Position numbers and translations under genes: made by a program. The notes under the pieces were generated by a model. The model did no database searches. It had not been told where the DNA came from and worked only from the letters and a program-made list of their open reading frames with translations. This document shows, in pieces, positions 1 through 5,725 of a stretch of 8,373 nucleotides of DNA. The stretch comes from an archaeon CG07_land_8_20_14_0_80_38_8 (GTDB taxonomy: Archaea > Nanobdellota > Nanobdellia > Tiddalikarchaeales > Tiddalikarchaeaceae): positions 1 to 8,373 of the forward strand of contig PEWF01000046.1 in NCBI GenBank assembly GCA_002779595.1, in the 5' to 3' direction. Every line of letters starts with the position of its first letter. Position 1 is the first letter of the stretch.

Positions 1-2154
1 ATTTAATATTTTCTTGTCGACCTTGCCAGCTTCAGGCCATAATTGGTTATGGATGCTGTTATTATTATTGTATAATTGCCCGTATATTTCCTCAGTCACG
101 AAAGGGGTGAATATGCAACTCATTTTCAGTATGTCAAGGAAAACTTTTTTGTATGTTATTATTGCCGAATTCCTGCTGTTCTTATCATCACCGTATAACC
201 TGTATTTTATCATTTCAATATAATAATCCGCAAATTCATTCCAGAAAAAATTAACAATTACTTTTTTGGCTTTGCTGTATTCATTCTTGTCCATGTATTT
301 TGTTGCTTTTATGATTGTATTGTTCAGAAGATTAATCATCCATTTATCGCTGAAATTTTCTTTCCCTGCTTTCCCTGCTTCTTTCTGCATTTCAAGAAAT
401 TTTGCAGCGTTCCATAATTTTATTACAAATTTTGTTCCTCTCACTAATTCCTGCTCCTTGAAAGGCATATCCTCCCCAAGGGATGCATTGGTTGCGAAGA
501 ATCTTAAAGCATCAGCTGAATATTTTTCAATCATATCCTGAGGAGATACAACATTGCCTTTGCTCTTGCTCATTTTTTTTCCGTGCTCGTCCTGAACATG
601 CCCTGATATAAGCACATTTTTCCATGGAATATTATTATTATGCAGATAACTTTTCACGACAGTGTTAAATAACCAGAAAGTGATTATGTCATGAGCGTTC
701 GGACGCATACTCATAGGATATATTTTTTTCTGCACTGACTTATCCTTAACAAGTTCAACTGCTAATTGAGGCGTAAGTGAACTCGTAGCCCAAGTGTCCA
801 GCACATCTCTTTCAGGAGTGAAATCACTGCTTCCACATTTGCATTTGCTTCTTGGCTTGTCAACCAAAGGGTCTACGGGCAAATCTTTTTTGTCTGCGAG
901 TTTGACTTCACCGCACTTATTGCAGTACCATACTGGGAAAGGAATCCCGAAGAATCTTTGCCTGCTGATGCACCAGTCCCATCTTAATCCTCTAATCCAA
1001 TTGTCATACCTGACTTTCATGTAATCAGGATACCATTTCATCTTGTTGCCTAATTTTATGAATTCATCTTTTAAATCCAAATATTTTATGAACCATTGTT
1101 TTGATTCAATAATTTCAATAGGAGTCCCGCATCTTTCATGCACGTTTACCGCATGAGTTATTGGTTTTTTGTTAACAAGCAGTCCTTCTTTACGCAAATC
1201 CTCAATAATTTTTTTCCTCGCATCATTTATGCTCATGCCTCCATATTTTCCTGCAGTATTGTTCATCAAGCCGTTTTTTGTAATTGCCATACTTAAAGGA
1301 AGATTATGAGATTTATACCATTCTATGTCTGTCTGGTCTCCGAAAGTGCAGCACATTACAATGCCTGTCCCTTTTTCAGGGTCAGCGTGCTCGTCAGGAA
1401 TAATTGGGACAGAAATATCAAATAATGGCACTTTTGCCTTCTTTCCGAATAATTTTTTATATCTCTTATCATCAGGGTGGGCGAAAACTGCAACGCAAGC
1501 TGGGAACATTTCAGGCCGCGTGGTTGCTATTATTAAATCGTCTCCATTTTCAAGTTTGAATTTAACGTCAACAAATTCAGATTCAATTTCCTTGTCTTCT
1601 AATTCCACTTGTGCAAGCGCTATTTCGCACTTCGGGCACCACAAAGTGGGCGCTTTTAACTGGTATTCCCTGCCCATTTTGTATAATTCAATAAATGAGC
1701 GTTGGGATATTTTCCTACAATGCGCATCAATTGTTGAGTAAAATATTGAAAAGTCGCAGCTCATACCTATATTTTTCCAGTCCTGAACAAATTCGGGCCT
1801 TATCTCTTCCAGTGTCTTAAGGCATAAATCAATAAATTCCTGCCTTTTCATTTTTGAGCCTTTAACTCCTTTAATTTTTTCAATAAGAAGATTAGTTGCT
1901 AATCCGTTATCGTCAGTTCCGAAGGGATAAAATATTTCAAAACCTTTCATGCGCTTGTATCTTACAATAACATCCTGCTGAGTGTAACTTGATGCGTGCC
2001 CTATGTGCATTTTTCCGCTTACTGTCGGGGGGGGAGTATCAATGGAATAAAATTTTTTCCTGCTCTTGGAATTAAATTTGTAAGTTTTTTCTTCGGCCCA
2101 CTTCTTTGCCCAGTGCTGTTCTATTTTTTTTGCGTCATAATTTCCAAGAGTCAT
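1..2154 (-). CDS. valS: Valyl-tRNA synthetase, 3' end outside the window (partial)
   Basis: This class I aminoacyl-tRNA synthetase charges tRNA-Val in the cytoplasm and edits mischarged threonyl-tRNA. From the ATG at 2154 there are 718 codons with no stop up to the window edge, so the C-terminus is missing; by family length perhaps 80-100 residues are lost. Seen in the sequence: the PPPTVSG lead-in followed by HIGH at residues 50-53 (1996-2007); a CPKC pair at 173-176; the CP1 editing domain with ATTRPE around 210-215 and GTGIVM around 262-267; a second Cys cluster at 411, 414, 438 and 440, probably zinc; DVLDTWATSS at 450-459, typical of ValRS; KMSKS at 527-531 (562-576); and an alpha-helical anticodon-binding domain from about 560 with FTPFVTEEIY near 682-691. 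The motif style is archaeal. The start is supported by a TATA box about 27 nt upstream, which suggests a leaderless mRNA. An 8-C run encodes part of the Pro-Pro-Pro stretch; the frame is intact across it. Confidence 0.97.
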   Translation of the reverse strand, partial: MTLGNYDAKKIEQHWAKKWAEEKTYKFNSKSRKKFYSIDTPPPTVSGKMHIGHASSYTQQDVIVRYKRMKGFEIFYPFGTDDNGLATNLLIEKIKGVKGSKMKRQEFIDLCLKTLEEIRPEFVQDWKNIGMSCDFSIFYSTIDAHCRKISQRSFIELYKMGREYQLKAPTLWCPKCEIALAQVELEDKEIESEFVDVKFKLENGDDLIIATTRPEMFPACVAVFAHPDDKRYKKLFGKKAKVPLFDISVPIIPDEHADPEKGTGIVMCCTFGDQTDIEWYKSHNLPLSMAITKNGLMNNTAGKYGGMSINDARKKIIEDLRKEGLLVNKKPITHAVNVHERCGTPIEIIESKQWFIKYLDLKDEFIKLGNKMKWYPDYMKVRYDNWIRGLRWDWCISRQRFFGIPFPVWYCNKCGEVKLADKKDLPVDPLVDKPRSKCKCGSSDFTPERDVLDTWATSSLTPQLAVELVKDKSVQKKIYPMSMRPNAHDIITFWLFNTVVKSYLHNNNIPWKNVLISGHVQDEHGKKMSKSKGNVVSPQDMIEKYSADALRFFATNASLGEDMPFKEQELVRGTKFVIKLWNAAKFLEMQKEAGKAGKENFSDKWMINLLNNTIIKATKYMDKNEYSKAKKVIVNFFWNEFADYYIEMIKYRLYGDDKNSRNSAIITYKKVFLDILKMSCIFTPFVTEEIYGQLYNNNNSIHNQLWPEAGKVDKKILN

Positions 2155-2177
2155 ACTACTAAAATGTAAAAAGCAGT

Positions 2178-2185
2178 AATATAAA
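2178..2185 (-). promoter_or_regulatory. Archaeal TATA box for valS
   Basis: On the minus strand the sequence reads AAAACTTTATATTA, with TTTATATT as the TATA element. Its centre lies about 27 nt before the valS ATG, the usual archaeal TATA-to-start spacing, so transcription would begin at or within a base or two of the ATG (leaderless). No Shine-Dalgarno sequence lies between them. Confidence 0.6.
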
Positions 2186-2189
2186 GTTT

Positions 2190-2197
2190 TTTATAAC
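2190..2197 (+). promoter_or_regulatory. Archaeal TATA box for the Lys-rich mini-gene
   Basis: The plus strand reads TTTATAAC inside a T-rich run, centred about 27 nt before the ATG at 2221, which predicts a leaderless transcript. It lies only 4 bp from the oppositely directed valS TATA box. A second A/T-rich match, TTATAAAAA at 2207-2215, is only about 10 nt from the ATG. If that one were used, the transcript would start inside the reading frame and the RNA would not encode the full peptide. Confidence 0.5.
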
Positions 2198-2220
2198 TTC
2201 CTCTCCTTATAAAAAGTATT

Positions 2221-2298
2221 ATGCCTACTAAAAAAAAGAAGGCTGCTAAAAAAGGCGGCGCAAAAGGTAAAAAAAAAAGTGCTAAGAAGAAAAGATAA
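2221..2298 (+). CDS. Tiny lysine-rich basic protein (25 aa)
   Basis: This short reading frame runs from ATG to TAA and encodes 25 residues, of which 13 are Lys and 1 is Arg; the rest are almost all Ala and Gly plus one each of Met, Pro, Thr and Ser. It begins MPTKKKKAAKKGG and ends SAKKKR. It resembles the disordered basic tails of H1-like or histone-tail proteins, so binding to DNA or RNA is a reasonable guess, but there is no folded domain and no specific family I can name. Support for a real gene: a TATA box about 27 nt upstream, no overlap with its neighbours, and a stem-loop and T-rich tract straight after the stop. Against: it is very short, and low-complexity A-rich DNA can give such frames by chance. 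It contains an 8-A run (2230-2237) and a 10-A run (2269-2278), both prone to slippage or sequencing indels. Confidence 0.55.
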   Translation: MPTKKKKAAKKGGAKGKKKSAKKKR

Positions 2299-2360
2299 AG
2301 GTTTAATGGCTGTTAATCCTTTACTATTCACATTTTTTTATTTTTATTATTTTTTTTATT
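2297..2360 (+). terminator. Stem-loop plus T-rich tract after the mini-gene
   Basis: The arms 2297-2306 (AAAGGTTTAA) and 2313-2322 (TTAATCCTTT) pair over 10 positions with one T-T mismatch around a 6-nt loop. The stem overlaps the TAA stop of the mini-gene. About 10 nt later come runs of 7 T (2333-2339), 5 T and 7 T. Archaeal RNA polymerase terminates at T tracts even without a hairpin, so the T tract is the stronger part of this call. The stem has only two G-C pairs and would be weak. Confidence 0.55.
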
Positions 2361-2368
2361 TCAAAACA

Positions 2369-2376
2369 TTTAAGTA
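2369..2376 (+). promoter_or_regulatory. TATA box for the oxidoreductase operon
   Basis: The sequence AAAACATTTAAGTA contains a BRE-like A-rich/C element followed by TTTAAGTA. Its centre is about 29-30 nt upstream of the ATG at 2402. No Shine-Dalgarno lies in the intervening AT-rich stretch, so the first gene is probably translated from a leaderless or nearly leaderless message. No other promoter is evident before 5705, so it likely drives all four genes. Confidence 0.55.
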
Positions 2377-2401
2377 TTCTTATAATCATTATTAATTTTT
2401 A

Positions 2402-2599
2402 ATGAAACCCAATGTTGGCAGAGCAGACAAGTCAGTCAGGCTGGTGCTCAGCGCTTTGTTCATTTACTTGGGATACAAGTATAATAACTTATTTTATTTA
2501 GTGTCCCTTATTCTCTTATTCACTGTTTTCACAAATCATTGCTTAATTTATGATTTGTTTAAAATAAACACTGCAGAAAAGAAGCGCGGAAAAAAATGA
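2402..2599 (+). CDS. Small membrane protein, DUF2892 (YgaP-type TM domain)-like
   Basis: This 65-residue protein begins MKPNVGRADKSVR, followed by two hydrophobic segments (about 11-27 and 30-48), then NHCLIYDLFKINT and a basic tail. The pattern N-VG-x-D+-R at the start and C-x-x-Y-x-x-x-x-INT at the end matches DUF2892, the small two-helix membrane domain also found at the C-terminus of the rhodanese YgaP. The family's role is not well defined; links to sulfur or redox functions come from fusions. Here it stands alone as the first gene of the operon, directly behind a promoter, and its last codons overlap the next ATG by 4 nt (ATGA), which indicates translational coupling with the oxidoreductase alpha subunit. 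The single Cys (residue 47) sits at the end of the second helix, at the family's conserved position. The family assignment is from pattern recognition; the function is unknown. Confidence 0.8.
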   Translation: MKPNVGRADKSVRLVLSALFIYLGYKYNNLFYLVSLILLFTVFTNHCLIYDLFKINTAEKKRGKK

Positions 2600-4314
2600 G
2601 CAATGAAATAATCTGGAGAATTGGAGGCGAGGCGGGTTACGGCACTTTAAGCGCGGGAATGCTGCTCTCTAACGTGCTGAAAGATTATGGTTATTATGTG
2701 TTCTCAACTGATGAGTATCCGAGTTTAATAAGGGGAGGGCATAATAATTTGACTGTCAGGGCTTCAAAAGATAAAATAACAAGCCATACCAGCCACATTA
2801 ATATTTTGGTTGCTTTGGATGAATTAACGATTAAGAAGCATAAGGATAAAGTTGCAAAGAACGGGTGCATTATTCACGAGGAAAGCATTAAAGTCAGGGA
2901 GCGGAAAGGGGTTTTCTTGTTCCCTGTTCCTTTCAGGGATTTGTCAAAAAAATACGGGGCTCTTCAGAAAGTTATGCAGTCAACAATAGGAATCGGCGCC
3001 ACTGCAAAAATTCTTGGGCTGGATTTGAATATTATCAAAAAATTTCTGAAAAAAAGTTTCGGAAAAAAAGGTGAAAAAGTTGTTAATACTAATTTTGAAG
3101 CATTAAAAGAAGGCTATGACAGCATTAAGAATTACAGGAAATTATTGTTTAAATTTAAAAAGTCAAAGAAGAAGGATTTAATATTGATTGACGGGAATAA
3201 TGCCATTAGTATTGGCGCAATAAGGGCTGGGTGCAGATTCTTAAGTTCTTATCCTATGACTCCCTCAACAGGCATAATGCAGTTCCTTGCATCAATGCAG
3301 AAAGAGCATAATATTCTTGTCCACCAGACAGAGGATGAAATTGCTGCCTTAAATTTTGCATTGGGCGCTTCTTACGCAGGTGTTCGTTCAATGGCTGCAA
3401 CAAGCGGAGGAGGGTTTGCTTTAATGAATGAAACTCTGAGTTTGGCTGGGTGTGCTGAAATTCCTGTTGTCATCATTCTTGGGCAGCGCCCTGGTCCTGC
3501 TACTGGTTTGCCGACAAGAACTGAACAGGGAGATTTAAGGTACGCTTTTCATGCAGGGCATGGCGAATTTCCAAGAGTCATATTCGCGCCCGGCGACGCG
3601 GCTGACTGCTTCAATATGACTTTGGATGCTTTCAATCTTGCTGATGAATTCCAGATTCCTGCCATAATATTAACTGACAAGTATTTGAGCGTTTCATTAA
3701 GCACTGTCCCTCCATTTAAGAGCAATGGCTATAATATTAACAGGGGAGAATTCGCAACTAATGTTAAGAATGAATTGAAGCCTTTGGAAAAATTCAAGCG
3801 CTACGCGTTCACGAAGAGCGGAGTAAGCCCGAGAACAATTCCCGGAGTCAGGAACGGCATCCAGTTAAGCATTGGAGACGAGCATGATGAGGAAGGCAAC
3901 ATTGTTGAAGGCTCTTCTGAGAGGAAGATGATGATGGACAAGCGTTTGCGCAAAATTAACGGCTTGGCAAAAGCGCTGAAGAACAGGGGTGTCAGCGTTT
4001 TCGGGGACAAGAATTCGGAAAATGCAATTGTTGCATGGGGCTCAACAAAAGGGATTATTTTAGAAGCATTAAAGGAGTTAAAGATTAAGTTTGTGCAGGT
4101 TAAGGTTATGAAGCCCTTCCCTGCTGATGAATTAATCAGAAAAATTGGAAAGCATAAAATGTTAATTCTTGCTGAGAATAATCCAAGCGGGCAATTGGGC
4201 TCTTTGATAAGCGAATTTACTGATTTGAAAATTAGTCATAAATTGTTAAAATATGACGGCAGGCAATTCACTCCTGATGAAATTATTAATTTTATGAAGA
4301 AGGTGATTAAATAA
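2596..4314 (+). CDS. korA: 2-oxoacid:ferredoxin oxidoreductase, fused gamma-alpha subunit
   Basis: With the beta subunit encoded next, this enzyme oxidatively decarboxylates a 2-oxoacid with CoA to acyl-CoA and reduces ferredoxin, in the cytoplasm. The 572 residues show the two-domain fusion typical of two-subunit enzymes. The gamma domain (about 1-180) has GGEAGYGTLSAG near 10-21 and EYPSLIRGGHNN near 40-51. The alpha domain (about 195-572) has YPMTPST at 219-225, equivalent to the YPITP substrate/TPP loop; TSGGGFALM near 269-277; GQRPGPATGLPTRTEQGDL near 296-314, whose Arg is a known contact for the 2-oxoacid carboxylate in this family; and GDEHDEEGNIVEG near 427-439. Domain II follows, with VKPFP-like KVMKPFP at 503-509. 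The start overlaps the upstream stop by ATGA and there is no strong Shine-Dalgarno, suggesting coupled translation. Motifs cannot settle whether pyruvate, 2-oxoglutarate or a broad range is the substrate; the symbol is by subunit type. Confidence 0.95.
   Translation: MSNEIIWRIGGEAGYGTLSAGMLLSNVLKDYGYYVFSTDEYPSLIRGGHNNLTVRASKDKITSHTSHINILVALDELTIKKHKDKVAKNGCIIHEESIKVRERKGVFLFPVPFRDLSKKYGALQKVMQSTIGIGATAKILGLDLNIIKKFLKKSFGKKGEKVVNTNFEALKEGYDSIKNYRKLLFKFKKSKKKDLILIDGNNAISIGAIRAGCRFLSSYPMTPSTGIMQFLASMQKEHNILVHQTEDEIAALNFALGASYAGVRSMAATSGGGFALMNETLSLAGCAEIPVVIILGQRPGPATGLPTRTEQGDLRYAFHAGHGEFPRVIFAPGDAADCFNMTLDAFNLADEFQIPAIILTDKYLSVSLSTVPPFKSNGYNINRGEFATNVKNELKPLEKFKRYAFTKSGVSPRTIPGVRNGIQLSIGDEHDEEGNIVEGSSERKMMMDKRLRKINGLAKALKNRGVSVFGDKNSENAIVAWGSTKGIILEALKELKIKFVQVKVMKPFPADELIRKIGKHKMLILAENNPSGQLGSLISEFTDLKISHKLLKYDGRQFTPDEIINFMKKVIK
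4301..4307 (+). promoter_or_regulatory. Shine-Dalgarno site for the beta subunit
   Basis: AGGTGAT lies inside the last codons of the alpha subunit gene, 11 nt before the ATG at 4319, and matches the complement of the archaeal 16S rRNA 3' end (GGAGGTGATC). It is the clearest ribosome binding site in the window and fixes the start of the beta subunit. It suits an internal gene of a polycistronic message, in contrast to the apparently leaderless first genes. Confidence 0.7.
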
Positions 4315-4318
4315 AAAA

Positions 4319-5164
4319 ATGGTTAGTGTTGACTGGTTAAGAACGAAAGGCGAGCCGAATTGGTGCCCGGGGTGCGGGAATTTCGGATTATGGAACAGCA
4401 TGAAGAAAGCAATCAGCGAGTTAAAGTTAAAACCTTACAATACTGTAATAACTTCAGGCATTGGTTGTTCAGGCAAACTTCCGCACTGGATGAGAGTGTA
4501 TTGCTTTAACGGCTTGCACGGCAGGGCTTTGCCTCTTGCAATGGGCATTAAATTAGCCAATCATAATTTGACTGTTATTGCTGAAGGCGGTGACGGGGAC
4601 GGGTGCAGTGAAGGAACTAATCATTTTGTGCACTTCTGCAGGAGCAATATTAACATTACTTACATTATTCACAATAACCAGATTTACGGCTTGACTAAGG
4701 GGCAGGCAAGCCCAACAAGTGATGAGGGTTTTATTACAAAAACTACCCCTTTCGGCGTTGCTGAAAAAGCAGTTAATCCTGTTCTTCTTGCCCTTGCAAG
4801 CGGAGCTACTTTTGCTGCAAGGGGTTTTGCAGGCGATATTGATTACTTGTCCAAATTGTACAAGAAAGCGATAAAGCATAAGGGCGCTGCATTAATTGAT
4901 GTTCTGCAGCCGTGCGTGACTTTCAACCACTTGAACACTTATAAATGGTACCAGAAAAGGATTTACAAACTGAAAAAACCTTTAAAGGCAAGAAGTGATG
5001 CAATGAAGAAAGCAATGGAATGGGGTGACAGGATTCCAATAGGAATATTCTACCAGAAGAGGGAGAAAACGTATGAGGAGCGCCTGCCTCAATTGAAAAA
5101 AGGCGCCCTGCTTAATCAGGAAGCAAAAACAAATATTAATAAAATATTGAAGAATTTTAAATAA
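4319..5164 (+). CDS. korB: 2-oxoacid:ferredoxin oxidoreductase, beta subunit
   Basis: This subunit carries the thiamine diphosphate and the single [4Fe-4S] cluster of the two-subunit oxidoreductase. In 281 residues one sees WCPGCGNFG with Cys16 and Cys19, GIGCSGK with Cys50, and QPCVTFN with Cys199: the four cluster ligands expected by analogy with the structurally known archaeal two-subunit enzymes. The LHGRALPLAMG segment (66-76) and GDGDG (91-95) through NNQIYGLTKGQASPT (119-133) form the TPP/Mg site. Length is normal for the family. The gene follows the alpha subunit after 4 nt and is followed by the rubredoxin-like gene after another 4 nt, so all are surely co-transcribed. There is no separate ferredoxin-like delta subunit gene, as expected for this type; the electron acceptor would be a soluble ferredoxin encoded elsewhere or, speculatively, the product of the next gene. 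Confidence 0.95.
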   Translation: MVSVDWLRTKGEPNWCPGCGNFGLWNSMKKAISELKLKPYNTVITSGIGCSGKLPHWMRVYCFNGLHGRALPLAMGIKLANHNLTVIAEGGDGDGCSEGTNHFVHFCRSNINITYIIHNNQIYGLTKGQASPTSDEGFITKTTPFGVAEKAVNPVLLALASGATFAARGFAGDIDYLSKLYKKAIKHKGAALIDVLQPCVTFNHLNTYKWYQKRIYKLKKPLKARSDAMKKAMEWGDRIPIGIFYQKREKTYEERLPQLKKGALLNQEAKTNINKILKNFK

Positions 5165-5168
5165 TTCA

Positions 5169-5705
5169 ATGGTTCTAGTGAAGTGCAATGCTTGCGGTTA
5201 CGTCATGGAAAAGAAGAATCTTCGTGATTACTGCCCTGCGTGCGGGATGCCAAAAGCAGTGTTCAAGGATTATAAGCCCTTGATTGAGAAGAACAGGAGT
5301 GATTACTTGGAAAATCATATTCATCCAATTCTTGCGCACCTGCCAGTAGCAGGCTCAATAATATTGTTTTCATTATTAGCATTTGATTATTTGTATCCTG
5401 ATTTTTATGCCATTATTGTTGCAAACACTGCTGAATTTTTCATAACATTAATGCCTTTTTTTATCATTATTGCTGGAATTTTTGGATTGATTGACGGCAA
5501 AATCAGGTTCAGGAAATTAAGAACTATATTGTTAACTGCAAAAATTGTTACTGCAAGCAGTATGCTGATAATTTCAATTATTCTGTTTTATTCATCAGGC
5601 GCCGATAATCCTGTTATTAACATATTGCTGTCATTCTTATTATTGGTTTGCAGTGCAATTCTCGGAAAAATAGGCGGGAAAATTAATTGCGCAGTAAGAT
5701 TATGA
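5169..5705 (+). CDS. Membrane protein with N-terminal rubredoxin-like domain and DUF2231-like membrane domain
   Basis: In 178 residues, positions 1-35 form a short rubredoxin-like knuckle pair: Cys6-x2-Cys9-Gly-Tyr and Cys22-Pro-x-Cys25-Gly-x-Pro-Lys-x-x-Phe with 12 residues between pairs, the same spacing as the C-terminal rubredoxin domain of rubrerythrins. This suggests an FeS4 centre, though zinc is possible. A linker leads to HIHPILAHLPVAGS (50-63) and four hydrophobic helices (about 56-76, 88-110, 117-142, 147-170). The HP-x-x-x-HLP motif at helix 1, GLIDG after helix 2 and GKIGGKI at helix 4 resemble DUF2231 membrane proteins (moderate confidence); His50, His52 and His57 could be ligands. 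It lies 4 nt behind the beta subunit gene, so it is co-transcribed with the oxidoreductase, which suggests a membrane-bound electron acceptor or a redox-stress role. Function is inference. No good Shine-Dalgarno precedes it. Confidence 0.75.
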   Translation: MVLVKCNACGYVMEKKNLRDYCPACGMPKAVFKDYKPLIEKNRSDYLENHIHPILAHLPVAGSIILFSLLAFDYLYPDFYAIIVANTAEFFITLMPFFIIIAGIFGLIDGKIRFRKLRTILLTAKIVTASSMLIISIILFYSSGADNPVINILLSFLLLVCSAILGKIGGKINCAVRL

Positions 5706-5711
5706 AATGAG

Positions 5712-5725
5712 CATTATAATTTTTT
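5712..5725 (+). terminator. Possible T-tract terminator for the oxidoreductase operon
   Basis: A short AT-rich stretch ending in six T (5720-5725) follows the stop codon at 5703-5705. It lies within the 3' end of the convergent copA gene. It would be a weak archaeal T-tract terminator, with no hairpin seen. Nothing comparable is visible for the opposite direction, so transcripts may overlap. Confidence 0.25.

Noticed and set aside
361..378. Perfect tandem copy of TTTCCCTGC
   Set aside because: Two in-frame copies encode a short Ala-Gly-Lys repeat in the helical part of ValRS; it is simple coding low complexity, not a repeat element.
1325..1741. 138-codon open frame on the plus strand, and smaller ones at 14-223, 266-541 and 794-1024
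   Set aside because: All are antisense to valS, which shows conserved motifs throughout; the antisense products are low-complexity and match no family.
2299..2401. Possible tRNA, riboswitch or CRISPR repeat in the longest non-coding gap
   Set aside because: The gap is AT-rich with a small hairpin, T runs and a TATA box; no cloverleaf, repeated units or conserved aptamer pattern is visible.
4553..4879. Minus-strand open frames opposite the oxidoreductase genes (also 3801-4010 and 4982-5188)
   Set aside because: They lie wholly or mostly inside well-supported conserved coding sequence and show no sign of their own signals.
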